The notes below the pieces were generated by a model that was not told where the DNA came from, did not search any database, and was given only the letters and a program-made list of their open reading frames with translations. From Nocardia panacis (lineage in GTDB: Bacteria > Actinomycetota > Actinomycetes > Mycobacteriales > Mycobacteriaceae): a stretch of 64,000 nucleotides of DNA. Location of the stretch: the NCBI RefSeq assembly GCF_003598715.1, contig NZ_QZFU01000023.1, forward strand, positions 496,001-560,000, read 5' to 3'. This document shows positions 42,576 to 52,017 of the stretch, piece by piece (the stretch's first letter is position 1; each line of letters starts with the position of its first letter). The position numbers and the translations under genes are program-made.

Positions 42576-43871
42576 TCAGGACACCGCGACTCGACGCGCG
42601 GCCTGCATCGATTCCGCGTTGTCGCGCCTGATCAGCAGACTGCCGAGCAACAGCGCACCGGTGGCGCACCCGACCAGGATCCACAGCAGCAGACTCGGGC
42701 TGTCATCCATGATCTGCGGTGTGATCGCCGCGAAACCCGCGAAGACGAAGCGCGCCACCGCATTGGTGAATCCCTGCGCCGTCGCGCGGGCGTTGACCGG
42801 GAAGCTCTCCTGGGTCCACACCTTGTAGATCGCCTCGCCCGCGAACGGATAGCCGAGGTTGAAGCCGAACAGCACCAGCACCATGATCCAGAAGGTCTCG
42901 CCGCCGGTGAGCGCGCCGAGGAGCATGGCGATGATCTGTCCCACCGCGCCGAGGAAGAACAGCGGCCTGCGCCACGGTCCGTCGGCGATTCCGGCGAACA
43001 CCACACCCGCGAGCACGCCGACGACCGTGGCGATGAAAAGCCATGCGGTGGCGGAACTCTGAGTCGCCCCGCTCACCGTGGTGAGGAAGTACGCCTTGAA
43101 CTGGCCCCAGGTATTGGCCATCAGCCCCCATGCCACATAGAAGCAGGCGGTGAGAATGAGCGCGGTGCGGAATTCCCTGCGGCCGAACAGTTCCCGCAGC
43201 GGCAATGCCGGACCGCCCGCCTGCGCGGCATCGTCGGCCCGCGCGTGCGCCTGGTCCTCCAACTGCTGCATCAGTGTGCTGAAAGTGCGCACCGCCCAGG
43301 TCATCGCGCCGAGCACGGCCAGGTGGACGAACAGCAGCCGCGCACCGGAGATACCCATCTTCGACACCACGAAGCCGAGCGCGGTCACCACCGCGATACC
43401 TATCCCCCACATCACCTGGGTGAAGGCGACGAGACGTCCGCGCACCTCGGCAGGGGCGAGTTCGGCGACCACCGCGACGGAGGTCGGCAGATCGGCGCCC
43501 GCGGCCAATCCGGCGATGACGACGCCGACGACGATCATGCTCGGATTCACGGCGGCCGCGATCAGCGCGACACCCACCACATAGACGAGCAGGTCGAGGG
43601 TGAACATGCGCCTGCGTCCGAACATATCGGCCAGCCGCCCACCGAACAGCGAGCCCACGGCGATGCTGAATGTCAGTGCCGCGCTGATCATTCCGATGGT
43701 GCCCGCGGTCAGTCCGAATTCCCGCCGCCACAGTGACAGGCTCAGCCCGACCGAGACGATGACGCCCGCGTCGAGATAGGAGGCCATGCCCGCGACGGTG
43801 GCGAGGTACCACAGCTTCTTGCCCACCGGTCTTTTGGCGGGCGATGCCGCGCGGTTGGTCGATGTACTCAA
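42576..43871 (-). CDS. MFS transporter, sugar/acid carrier type
   Basis: A 431-residue carrier with about 12 membrane helices. The cytoplasmic loop GGRLADMFGRRRMFTLDLLVY is the MFS signature (G-x3-D-x2-GRR), and the loop after helix 6 is long (STLMQQLEDQAHARADDAAQAGG). AELAPAEVRGRLVAFTQVMWGIG matches the PESPR-like motif of the sugar porter/metabolite:H+ group. It stands between lutABC and the FAH/GntR/sugar genes, so uptake of rhamnose, lactate or a related acid is plausible. No operon partner on its strand within 170 nt. Confidence 0.8.
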   Translation of the reverse strand: MSTSTNRAASPAKRPVGKKLWYLATVAGMASYLDAGVIVSVGLSLSLWRREFGLTAGTIGMISAALTFSIAVGSLFGGRLADMFGRRRMFTLDLLVYVVGVALIAAAVNPSMIVVGVVIAGLAAGADLPTSVAVVAELAPAEVRGRLVAFTQVMWGIGIAVVTALGFVVSKMGISGARLLFVHLAVLGAMTWAVRTFSTLMQQLEDQAHARADDAAQAGGPALPLRELFGRREFRTALILTACFYVAWGLMANTWGQFKAYFLTTVSGATQSSATAWLFIATVVGVLAGVVFAGIADGPWRRPLFFLGAVGQIIAMLLGALTGGETFWIMVLVLFGFNLGYPFAGEAIYKVWTQESFPVNARATAQGFTNAVARFVFAGFAAITPQIMDDSPSLLLWILVGCATGALLLGSLLIRRDNAESMQAARRVAVS

Positions 43872-44004
43872 TTCGATGCTCCTGACTGGTTTTCGAGCAG
43901 GGAGGGGCGGGAGTCTGGAGCCGGTGGTTGTCGAGCCGGTGCGGGCAGAACCAAGGCACTGCGGGACTTCCGCAGGGAACGACCCGTGCGGGTCGACGCG
44001 CCGG

Positions 44005-44034
44005 GGATACCGAACAGCGCGGTGTTCGGTATCC
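44005..44034 (-). terminator. Hairpin downstream of the FAH gene
   Basis: An 11-bp stem GGATACCGAAC / GTTCGGTATCC with an 8-nt loop, ten nt past the FAH stop codon. Confidence 0.75.
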
Positions 44035-44043
44035 GGGCACGAA

Positions 44044-44901
44044 TCAGGGTGCGGGTACGAAGGTCTGGCGCTGCGCGCCGAGTCCCTCGATTCCCATTTC
44101 CACGACGTCGCCGCCGCGCAGATAGGGGAAGCGGCCCGAAAGCGCCACGCCCTCGGGGGTTCCGGTATTGATCAGGTCGCCCGGCTCGAGCACCATGTAC
44201 TGCGACAGGTGGCGGACCAACTGGGCGACGGTGAAGATCTGGTCGGCGGTATTGGAGTCCTGCCTGCCCGCGCCGTTCACCCGCGACCACAGTCGCAGCC
44301 GCTGGGGATCCACCGCCTCGGCGGGCACCAACCACGGGCCGACGGGGTTGAAGCCCTCGGCGGTCTTGCCTTTCGACCACTGTCCGCCGGAATGCTGTGT
44401 CTGCCAGTCGCGTTCGGAGACATCGTGGCTGACGACATAGCCCGCCACATGGTCGAGCGCTTCCGCGTCGGAGGTCAGGTATTTGGCCCGCCTGCCGATG
44501 ACGACACCCAATTCCACCTCCCAGTCGACCGTTGTCGCGCCGTGCGGGATCGTGACGTCATCGGTCGGCCCGACGACGGTGTTGGGATGTTTGAAGAAGA
44601 TGATGGGCTGCTCGGGAGCCGCACTGCCGGATTCGGCGGCGTGCGCGGCGTAGTTCTGACCGATACAGATGACGGCGGTGGGGCGGGCGATGGGTGCGCC
44701 GATGCGCAATTCCGCCGCGCCGGACCACTTTTCGAGCCTGCCCTCGGCCAGTGCCCGCCTGGTCACGGCGACGGGGTCCGCCGCCAAGAACGCACCGTCG
44801 ATATCTGCGGTGAGCGATCGTAGGTCGAAGACCGTCCCGGATTCGTCGATGACACCGGGCCGTTCGCTGCCGTGAGCGCCCAAGCGAACGAATTTGATCA
44901 T
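44044..44901 (-). CDS. Fumarylacetoacetate-hydrolase family protein (probable 2,4-diketo-3-deoxy-sugar-acid hydrolase)
   Basis: A 285-residue FAH-fold protein. AVICIGQNYAAHAAESG, VDWEVELGVVIGRRAKYL (metal-binding Glu pair), GYVVSHDVSERDWQ and PGDLINTGTPEGVALS are conserved. Members of this length hydrolyse 2,4-diketo-3-deoxy acids of the L-rhamnose and L-fucose routes to pyruvate plus lactate. The neighbouring SDR, alcohol dehydrogenase, rhamnosidase and the LutABC operon agree with that, but sequence alone does not tell rhamnose from fucose. The start overlaps the GntR stop (ATGA). Confidence 0.8.
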   Translation of the reverse strand: MIKFVRLGAHGSERPGVIDESGTVFDLRSLTADIDGAFLAADPVAVTRRALAEGRLEKWSGAAELRIGAPIARPTAVICIGQNYAAHAAESGSAAPEQPIIFFKHPNTVVGPTDDVTIPHGATTVDWEVELGVVIGRRAKYLTSDAEALDHVAGYVVSHDVSERDWQTQHSGGQWSKGKTAEGFNPVGPWLVPAEAVDPQRLRLWSRVNGAGRQDSNTADQIFTVAQLVRHLSQYMVLEPGDLINTGTPEGVALSGRFPYLRGGDVVEMGIEGLGAQRQTFVPAP

Positions 44902-45686
44902 TGTGTGCCTTTCTTCTGGCGCGGCTCCTCGGGGATGCGCGCCGCAGTCTGGACCGCGGACAGTTCGCCGCGAACCTGCCGCAGATGCATCCGCATCGCC
45001 GCCTCCGCGGTATCGGGATCACCCGCCGCGACCGTCTCCAAAATCTGGTGGTGCCAATGGATGGCCCGCTCGACCGCGCCGGGTATGGCGGCCGACGCGG
45101 CGCGGGTGCGGTGGCCCATGTTGCTGATGGAGTTGTGCATGGACACCAGCACCGTGTTGCCCGTGGCGGTGGCCAGGGTTTCGTGAAAGCGCACGTCGAG
45201 TTCGGCGTGCTGCTCGGGATCGGCGCCCGCGGAGATCATTTCGCTGTGCAGCCGCTGCAGCGTATCGATCAGCTCCGGTGGCCGCCGGGTGGCGGCCAGT
45301 CGGGTGATCAAGGGCTCCAGCAGTTCTCGGGCCTCCTGCAACTCCTCGTAGAACGCCGCCCCCGAGTTGGCGGCGAGGAAGTCCGGATCGAGCACGCTCC
45401 ACTGGGTGCGTGGCGCGACCGTCGTAGTACTGCCCTGGCGGGATACGAGGAAACCCTTCGCCGCCAGTCCGCGCAGCGCCTCGCGCATCACGCTGCGGCC
45501 GACCCCGTATTGCGCGGCGAGCGCCGCCTCAGCGGGCAGCACCGAACCTTCCGGTAGTTCACCGCTGCCGATCTTTCCGAGGATGTCGTCGACGATTCCG
45601 TCGCTCAGCTTCTGCCTCACCGATTCCCGGCCTTTTGCTCGGGCGCGGCCCTGCCGCCGCGCTGGCCACCATGGTCGAGTCAACAT
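44898..45686 (-). CDS. FadR/GntR family regulator
   Basis: A 262-residue regulator if the ATG at 45686 is right (MLTRPWWPARRQGRARAKG); a GTG at 45620 (RQKLSDGIVDDIL) is an alternative, and the frame stays open to 45755. HTH: VLPAEAALAAQYGVGRSVMREALRGLAAKGFLV. The FCD domain has HAELDVRFHETLATATGN and the conserved His/Asp layout. It is the first gene of a two-gene operon with the FAH protein and is divergent from the five-gene dehydrogenase to rhamnosidase operon; it likely senses a sugar acid. Confidence 0.83.
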   Translation of the reverse strand: MLTRPWWPARRQGRARAKGRESVRQKLSDGIVDDILGKIGSGELPEGSVLPAEAALAAQYGVGRSVMREALRGLAAKGFLVSRQGSTTTVAPRTQWSVLDPDFLAANSGAAFYEELQEARELLEPLITRLAATRRPPELIDTLQRLHSEMISAGADPEQHAELDVRFHETLATATGNTVLVSMHNSISNMGHRTRAASAAIPGAVERAIHWHHQILETVAAGDPDTAEAAMRMHLRQVRGELSAVQTAARIPEEPRQKKGTQ

Positions 45687-45853
45687 ATCTGAGAAGTTGA
45701 CCGAATGGAATAGATCACAGTGAAGCATCCTGGAACCTGTTCGGCAAGTATCCACTGGTCAATAGCCACAAGACATGTCACAAATCCACTGTTGCGCAAG
45801 ACACAGTCGCGGCCATACTCTCGAATGACCGACCACTTATCAGAGGAGTTGCT

Positions 45854-46786
45854 GTGCGTGTTCTGATCACGGATCTGGATCTCGGGGATCCGGGCTACGA
45901 GGTGGCGCGGTTGGAACGCGAACTCGGCGCGCAGGTGCGGGTCGCGCGGTGCGCCTCGGAGGCCGAGGTGCTGCGCGAGATCGAGGAATTCGACCCGCAC
46001 GCACTGCTGGTGCAGTGGGCGCCGATCACCGCCGCCGTACTGGCCGCCGCGAGCTCGTGCAGGCTGATCAGCCGGGTCGGAATCGGCATCGACATGATCG
46101 ACACGGCCGCCGCGCGGGAGCGCGAGATCGAGGTGCGCAATGTGCCGGACTACTGCGTCGAAGAGGTCGCGGGCCACGCGGTGGCACTGGGCCTGGCGCT
46201 GTGGCGGCGGCTGCCGCAGTTCGACGCCGAGGTCCGCGCGGGCGCCTGGGACGCCGCCACCGGCGCCCCGACGATGAAGCGGCTGAGCACCGCCACCGTC
46301 GGCCTGTTCGGTTTCGGCCGGATCGGCACCCTGGTCGGCCGCGCCTACGCCGCGATGGGCGCGCGGGTCCTCGTCTGCGACCCCTACGCCACCGATATCG
46401 GCTACCAGCGCGCCTCCTTCGACAACTTGTTGCGCGAATCCGACCTGATCAGCGTGCACGCTCCCCTCACCGACGACACCCGTCACGCCATCGACGGCGC
46501 GGCGCTGGCCCGCACCCGCCGCCAACCGATCCTGGTCAATACCAGCCGTGGACCGATCATCGACGCGCACGCGCTCAACGGCGCATTGCGCGACGGCACG
46601 GTATCCGGGGCCGGACTGGATGTCTTCGACAGCGAACCGCTGCCCGCCGACAGCCCGCTGCGCACAGCACCGAATACGATCCTGACCCCGCACGCCTCGT
46701 GGTGTTCGCGCGAGGCCATGCCCGCCCTGCGCGCGGGCGCGGTGCAGAACATCATCGATGCGTTCGCGGCGGCGGAGCGGTCATGA
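45854..46786 (+). CDS. D-2-hydroxyacid dehydrogenase
   Basis: A 310-residue NAD-dependent dehydrogenase with GTG start. Family marks: VGLFGFGRIGTLVGRAYAAMGARVLVCDP (dinucleotide site), the catalytic Arg in VNTSRGPIIDAHALNGAL, LDVFDSEPLP with Glu, and His in NTILTPHASW. It reduces 2-keto acids or oxidises D-2-hydroxy acids. The stop overlaps the next start (ATGA). First gene of the operon that ends with alpha-L-rhamnosidase. Confidence 0.85.
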   Translation: MRVLITDLDLGDPGYEVARLERELGAQVRVARCASEAEVLREIEEFDPHALLVQWAPITAAVLAAASSCRLISRVGIGIDMIDTAAAREREIEVRNVPDYCVEEVAGHAVALGLALWRRLPQFDAEVRAGAWDAATGAPTMKRLSTATVGLFGFGRIGTLVGRAYAAMGARVLVCDPYATDIGYQRASFDNLLRESDLISVHAPLTDDTRHAIDGAALARTRRQPILVNTSRGPIIDAHALNGALRDGTVSGAGLDVFDSEPLPADSPLRTAPNTILTPHASWCSREAMPALRAGAVQNIIDAFAAAERS

Positions 46787-47553
46787 ACTACCGAATCACA
46801 CTGCTGTCCATGGGAATCGGCGAGGTCCCCGGACCCGAGGTGCGCTGGATGCGCGATTTCGACCGGTGGCGCACCTTGCAGTTCCAGGTCGCCCTGATCC
46901 GCAGCGGCGACCGGACCGCCCTGGTCAATACCGGACCGCCGGAGGATCTCACCGAACTCAATCGCGGTTGGGCGGGCTTCCTCGGCGAACGGGCCGCGCT
47001 GCGCCGCGCCGACGGCGAGTTCCTGCTCGACCAATTGCGGCGTGTCGGCGTGGATCCGACCGAGGTCACCGATGTCATCCTGACGCCCTTACAGCTCTAC
47101 ACCGTCGGCAATGTCATGGCATTCCCCGCGGCCACCATCCATCTCGCGCGCCGCGGCTGGGTGCACTTCCACACCAGCCACGACCACCCGCACGACGATC
47201 GCCGCACCTCCATCCCGCAGCCGCTGCTGAACTACCTCACCGGTCCGGCCTGGCCGCGCCTGCATCTGCTCGAAGACGAGGACACCGTCGCGCCCGGACT
47301 GCGGACCTGGTGGTGCGGCGGCCACCACCGCGCCTCGCTGGTGGTCGAGGTCGACACCGAGGCCGGTGTCGCCGCCCTGTCCGACAGCTACTTCCATCTC
47401 GACAATGTCGTGGACAACCATCCCATCGGCATCACCGAGAACATCTACGAGAGCCTGCAGACCTACGCGCGGGTCAGGCGGGACGCGAAGATCATTGTCC
47501 CGCTTTATGACCCGCAGAACTTCGTGCGCTTTCCGAACGGAGAACCGGCATGA
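46783..47553 (+). CDS. Metallo-beta-lactamase-fold protein lacking the HxHxDH ligands
   Basis: A 256-residue protein with lactonase-type layout: TALVNTGPPEDL, LDQLRRVGVDPTEVTDVILTP, then LQLYTVGNVMAFPAATIHLA. In active lactonases this place reads THxHxDHxGN; here it is TPLQLYTVGN, so all four metal ligands are missing. GGHHRASLVVEVDTEAGVAALSDSYF keeps the later His and Asp positions. Coupled upstream and downstream by ATGA overlaps. In the deoxy-sugar route a sugar lactonase would be expected at this step, but this copy is unlikely to hydrolyse by the usual two-metal mechanism. Confidence 0.75.
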   Translation: MNYRITLLSMGIGEVPGPEVRWMRDFDRWRTLQFQVALIRSGDRTALVNTGPPEDLTELNRGWAGFLGERAALRRADGEFLLDQLRRVGVDPTEVTDVILTPLQLYTVGNVMAFPAATIHLARRGWVHFHTSHDHPHDDRRTSIPQPLLNYLTGPAWPRLHLLEDEDTVAPGLRTWWCGGHHRASLVVEVDTEAGVAALSDSYFHLDNVVDNHPIGITENIYESLQTYARVRRDAKIIVPLYDPQNFVRFPNGEPA

Positions 47554-48317
47554 GCCGCGATGAGGGGCGGCTCGTACTGGTGACCGGCGCGGCGCGCGGC
47601 ATCGGTCGCGCCGTCGCCGAGGCGTTCGGTCGGCATGGCGCGCGCGTGGTGGTCAATCATCCACCCGGCGAACAGGATTCGGCCGAGCTGACGGCGGATC
47701 TGGTTTCGGCGGCGGGTGGGACACCGATCGTGGTCGAGGCCGATATCGGCGACGCCGAGGCGGTGGCGGCGCTGGATGCGGCGGTGGCGGCACACGGTGT
47801 GGTCGACGTACTGGTGAACAATGCCGGGATCTGCCCGTTCGCCGATTTCTTCGAGATCACCCCCGAACTGTGGGACCGGACGCACGAGGTGAATCTGCGC
47901 GGCGCGTTCCTGCTCACGCAGGCGGTGACGAAGCGGATGGTCCGGGCCGGGCGGACCGGTGGTCGCGTGATCGCGGTGTCGTCCATCTCCGCCTTCACCG
48001 GCGGTGCGCATCAGGCACACTACTGCCCCACCAAGGCCGGACTGTCGGCCTTCATGAAGTCGATCGCCATCGCACTCGCGCCACACCAAATCACCTGCAA
48101 CACGGTACAACCCGGCATCATCGCCACCGATATCAACCGCGCGGACCTCGCCACGCCCGGTCGACGTGGCGCCATCGAAGCACGGGTGCCACTCGGCATC
48201 GGCCGACCCGAGGATGTCGCGGCGGCCGTCGTCCTGCTCGCCGATCCCGGCGCGCGCTACATCACCGGCGCCGACCTCGTCGTCGACGGCGGACTGACCA
48301 TCAATCCAGGAACCTAG
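47550..48317 (+). CDS. Short-chain dehydrogenase/reductase (possible L-rhamnose or deoxysugar dehydrogenase)
   Basis: A 255-residue classical SDR: VTGAARGIGRAVAEAFG (cofactor), NNAGICPF, SSISAFTG with catalytic Ser, and YCPTK with Tyr/Lys, then PGIIATDINRADLATPG. The last residues ADLVVDGGLTINPGT are the normal C-terminal SDR block. Similar enzymes are L-rhamnose 1-dehydrogenases and 2-keto-3-deoxy-sugar-acid dehydrogenases; operon context supports one of these. ATGA overlap with the previous gene. Confidence 0.83.
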   Translation: MSRDEGRLVLVTGAARGIGRAVAEAFGRHGARVVVNHPPGEQDSAELTADLVSAAGGTPIVVEADIGDAEAVAALDAAVAAHGVVDVLVNNAGICPFADFFEITPELWDRTHEVNLRGAFLLTQAVTKRMVRAGRTGGRVIAVSSISAFTGGAHQAHYCPTKAGLSAFMKSIAIALAPHQITCNTVQPGIIATDINRADLATPGRRGAIEARVPLGIGRPEDVAAAVVLLADPGARYITGADLVVDGGLTINPGT

Positions 48318-48325
48318 GAGCTGCC

Positions 48326-49339
48326 TTGAAAGCGCTTGTCTACGAAGGCCCCACCCGACTAGCCCTGCGGGACACCGAAACTCCCGCTCCCGGCCCCGGT
48401 GCGGTCGCCGTACGTCCCATAGCGGTCGGCATCTGCGGCTCGGATGTGCACGGCTACACCGGCAGCACCGGGCGACGGCGGGCCGGGCAGGTGATGGGGC
48501 ACGAGATCGTCGGAACCGTCACCGAAGTCGGTGCGGGCGTCGATCTTTCGGTCGGCGATGCGGTGGTCGTCAATCCCGTCCTCGGGTGCGGGCGGTGCGC
48601 GGTATGCGCGGACCGGCGCTCGGACCTCTGCGAGGAGGTCAAGGTCATGGGCGTCGACACCGCGCTGCCCGGCGGATTCGCCGAATGTCTGATCGTGCCC
48701 GCGCGCAACGCGATTCGAGTACGGCAGGCGCATCCGGCCTGCGCGTTGACCGAACCGCTCGCGGTGGGTCTGCATGCCGCGCGGCGCGCGGGCGTCGGGC
48801 CGGGAGCGCGGGTCGCCGTCATCGGCAGCGGCATGGTCGGCGTCGCCACCGCTTGGGGCGCGCTGCACGAGGGCGCGGCCTGCGTGCATGTGGTCGACAT
48901 TGATCAAGAAAAGCTGGAGGGGGCCAACAGAATCGGCGCGACCGGTTTGCGCACGGCTCCCGGCCGTCCGCTCATCGATGTGCTCATTGAGGCCGGGGTG
49001 GCGAAGGTCGATATCGTCCTGGACGCGGTCGGCAGCGACGACACCGTGCGCTCCGCACTCGGCGCGACCCGACGCGGCGGAGTGGTCGGGTTGGTCGGCA
49101 TGGCGACGCCCTCGCTGCGACTGCCCGACTTCACGCTGATCACCAATCAGCAGCAGTTGGTGGGCACCTGGTGCTACGCGGAGCAGGATTTCGCCACCGC
49201 CGCCCACGCCGTCGCCGCCGATCCCGACCGATTCTCCTGGCTGATCGACCGCCGAGTGGAGTTGGCCGGGGCCCCGCGCGCCTTCGAGGAACTGTCGTCC
49301 GGCTACTCCCCCAAGTTCAAGGTGCTCGTCACCCCCTGA
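48326..49339 (+). CDS. Zinc-dependent alcohol dehydrogenase (threonine/sorbitol dehydrogenase type)
   Basis: A 337-residue medium-chain dehydrogenase. TTG start at 48326 with AGGAG six nt upstream, and no better ATG. Catalytic zinc Cys in VGICGSDVHGY and GHEIVGTV; structural zinc Cys set CGRCAVCADRRSDLC; nucleotide site GARVAVIGSGMVGVATAWGALHEGA. It probably oxidises a sugar or sugar acid in the same pathway as the preceding SDR and following rhamnosidase. Confidence 0.83.
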   Translation: MKALVYEGPTRLALRDTETPAPGPGAVAVRPIAVGICGSDVHGYTGSTGRRRAGQVMGHEIVGTVTEVGAGVDLSVGDAVVVNPVLGCGRCAVCADRRSDLCEEVKVMGVDTALPGGFAECLIVPARNAIRVRQAHPACALTEPLAVGLHAARRAGVGPGARVAVIGSGMVGVATAWGALHEGAACVHVVDIDQEKLEGANRIGATGLRTAPGRPLIDVLIEAGVAKVDIVLDAVGSDDTVRSALGATRRGGVVGLVGMATPSLRLPDFTLITNQQQLVGTWCYAEQDFATAAHAVAADPDRFSWLIDRRVELAGAPRAFEELSSGYSPKFKVLVTP

Positions 49340-49359
49340 GATCACGATCGCGAGGAATC

Positions 49360-52014
49360 ATGAAATCGCATGTCTCCGCACCGTCGTTCGAACACCATCG
49401 CCAAGCACTCGGCATCGGCGAGGCGCGGCCCCGAATCTCCTGGACCACAAGGGCGCCCGCCGAATGGCGACAGGACGGCTACGAGATCGAAGTGGTCCGC
49501 GCGAACGGCGAGGTGTTCCGCAGCGGGCGGATAGCGGGGGCCGATTCGGCGCTCGTCGCGTGGCCGACGCGCGCCTTGGACTCGCGGGAATCGGCGCAGG
49601 TGCGGGTCGGGATCTGGTCGCAGGGCACCGAATCGGTCTGGGGTCCGAGCGCGACCGTCGAGGCCGGGCTGCTCGATCCGGCTGACTGGGTGGCCGTACC
49701 GGTGGGCGGCGCGTGGCCCGATGGCCCCGACAAGGATCGCCGTCGTCCGCCACTGGTTCGCACCGAATTCCCGGTGCAGGGCAAGGTGGTTCGCGCCCGG
49801 TTGTATATCACCGCGCACGGCGTCTTCCGGGCCGAGATCAATGGCAGGCGGGTCGGTATCGACGCCATGGCGCCCGGTTGGACCGTCTATCCGAAACGCT
49901 TGCGCTACTACACCTATGATGTCAAGGATCACTTGCAGCCGGGCGCCAACGCGCTCGGCGCGCTGCTCGGCGACGGCTGGTACCGCAGCCGCATCGGCCT
50001 CGGCGTCTACGGCGACTGGGACCGCTTCGGCACCGATCTGTCCCTGTTGGCCCAGTTGGAGATCGACTATGCCGATGGCCGCAGGCAGATCGTGGCGACC
50101 GGTCCGGACTGGACCGCCACGCCCGGACCGATCCTGTTCAGCGGCAACTACGACGGCGAGACCTACGACGCCCGTCAGGAAATCGACGGTTGGTCCGAGG
50201 CGGGCACGAACGCGGGCCGGTGGGAGCCCGTCGCGGTGGCCGCGCGCGATCCGAGAACCCTTGTCGCCCCTGAGGGTCCGCCGGTGCGGTGCACCGAGGA
50301 GGTGCGGCCGGTCGCCGTGCTGCGCACGCCGTCCGGCAGGTCGGTGTTGGATTTCGGGCAGAACCTGGTGGGCCGCTTGCGCATTCGAGTCGCCGGGCCG
50401 GTCGGCAGCAGGATCGTGCTGCGACACGCGGAGGTCATGCAGGACGGTGAGATCTACACCGTCTCGCTGCGCACGGCCAAGGCCACCGACACCTATGTGC
50501 TGCGCGGGCGCGGCACCGAGACCTGGGAACCCGCCTTCACTTTCCACGGCTTCCGCTACGCCGAAATCGACGGCTGGCCGGGCGATCTCGCGCACGCCGT
50601 CGCCGCGGGCGATATCGTCGCCAGGGTCTACCACACCGATATGGTGCGGACCGGCTGGTTCGACTGCTCCGATCAACTGCTCAATCGTCTGCACGAGAAC
50701 GCCGTGTGGAGTATGCGCGGCAACTTCCTCGACATCCCCACCGACTGCCCGCAGCGCCATGAACGCCTCGGATGGACCGGCGATATCCAGCTTTTCGCGC
50801 CGACCGCCGCCTACCTCTACGACTGCTCGGGCATGCTCTCGTCCTGGTTGCGCGATGTCGCCGCCGACCAACTGCCCGACGGCACCGTCACCTGGTACAC
50901 GCCCTACGTGCCCACACCGGGTTTCTGGACCTACCCGCCCGAGCCGAGCGCGGTATGGGGCGATGTCGCCGCACTCACCCCGTGGGTGCTCTACGAACGC
51001 TTCGGCGATCCGGAAATTCTACGGCGACAATACGATTCGGCGCGGGCCTGGGTCGACCTGGTCGATCGGCTCGCAGGCGAGAGCCGCATCTGGGAATCGG
51101 GCCACCAGTTGGGCGACTGGTTGGATCCGAGCGCGCCCGCGCACGATCCGGCCGACGGTCGCACCGACCGATACCTGGTCGCCACCGCGTATTTCGCGTG
51201 GTCATCGGCGCACCTCGCCCGCTACGGCGAGGTTTTGGACCGACCCGATGACGCCACCCACTATCGCAAACTCGCGCAGGAGGTTCGCGACGCGTTCGTG
51301 CGCCGCTTCTACGACCGCGACACCCACCGCCTGACCAGCGACTCCCAAACCGCCTACAGCCTCGCCCTCGCCTTCGATCTACTGCCGGAGGACGAACGCG
51401 CCGCCGCGGCGGACCGGCTCGCCGAACTGGCCGCCGCGGAAGGTTTCCGAATCGGGACCGGACTCGCGGGCACCGCGAGCATTCTCGACGCGCTGAGCAA
51501 ATCGGGGCGCTTCGATATCGCGTATCGCCTACTGCGCCAAACGGAATGCCCCTCCTGGCTGTATCCGGTCGTGCGCGGGGCCACCACCATCTGGGAGCGG
51601 TGGGATTCGTTGCGCCCCGACACCGGGCGGGTGCTCGAGGACAAGATGGTGTCGTTCAACCACTACGCCCTCGGCGCGGTCGCCGACTGGATGCACCGCA
51701 ATATCGCCGGACTCGCCCCCGCCGCGCCCGGCTACCGCACGGTGCTCTTCCAGCCCCGCCCCGGCGGGGGCATCACCTCGGCGCGGGCCAGACACACCAC
51801 GCCATTCGGGGATGCCGCCATCGAGTGGCGTATCCATGAGGATGTGCTCGATGTCGGGGTGTCCGTTCCCCAGGGGTCCGATGCGATCATCGATATTCCA
51901 GGGACGCCGCGACACAAGGTCGGTTCCGGTGCACACCGGTATCGGTCGCCGTGGACCGGGGAACTCGCGGCCACCGCTTGGTCCAGCGCCGGAGGTATCG
52001 GACTCAGCGAGTGA
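49360..52014 (+). CDS. Alpha-L-rhamnosidase, GH78
   Basis: An 884-residue glycoside hydrolase with all GH78 modules: N-terminal beta-sandwich (PRISWTTRAP...), carbohydrate-binding jelly roll (LYITAHGVFRAEINGRRVG; DGWYRSRIGLGVYGD), linker, then the (alpha/alpha)6 barrel with DIPTDCPQRHERLGWTGDIQ (general acid region, ~460-475), RPWG-like WERWDSLRPDTG and DKMVSFNHYALGAVADWMH, and a C-terminal sandwich. No signal peptide, so it acts on imported rhamnosides or short glycosides in the cytosol. It is the last gene of the operon and releases L-rhamnose for the preceding dehydrogenases. Confidence 0.92.
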   Translation: MKSHVSAPSFEHHRQALGIGEARPRISWTTRAPAEWRQDGYEIEVVRANGEVFRSGRIAGADSALVAWPTRALDSRESAQVRVGIWSQGTESVWGPSATVEAGLLDPADWVAVPVGGAWPDGPDKDRRRPPLVRTEFPVQGKVVRARLYITAHGVFRAEINGRRVGIDAMAPGWTVYPKRLRYYTYDVKDHLQPGANALGALLGDGWYRSRIGLGVYGDWDRFGTDLSLLAQLEIDYADGRRQIVATGPDWTATPGPILFSGNYDGETYDARQEIDGWSEAGTNAGRWEPVAVAARDPRTLVAPEGPPVRCTEEVRPVAVLRTPSGRSVLDFGQNLVGRLRIRVAGPVGSRIVLRHAEVMQDGEIYTVSLRTAKATDTYVLRGRGTETWEPAFTFHGFRYAEIDGWPGDLAHAVAAGDIVARVYHTDMVRTGWFDCSDQLLNRLHENAVWSMRGNFLDIPTDCPQRHERLGWTGDIQLFAPTAAYLYDCSGMLSSWLRDVAADQLPDGTVTWYTPYVPTPGFWTYPPEPSAVWGDVAALTPWVLYERFGDPEILRRQYDSARAWVDLVDRLAGESRIWESGHQLGDWLDPSAPAHDPADGRTDRYLVATAYFAWSSAHLARYGEVLDRPDDATHYRKLAQEVRDAFVRRFYDRDTHRLTSDSQTAYSLALAFDLLPEDERAAAADRLAELAAAEGFRIGTGLAGTASILDALSKSGRFDIAYRLLRQTECPSWLYPVVRGATTIWERWDSLRPDTGRVLEDKMVSFNHYALGAVADWMHRNIAGLAPAAPGYRTVLFQPRPGGGITSARARHTTPFGDAAIEWRIHEDVLDVGVSVPQGSDAIIDIPGTPRHKVGSGAHRYRSPWTGELAATAWSSAGGIGLSE

Positions 52015-52017
52015 TCG

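Noticed and set aside
45675..45700. Inverted repeat TCAAC-N11-GTTGA as operator of the GntR regulator
   Set aside because: Short arms, and it overlaps the uncertain start codon; not strong enough to list as a site.
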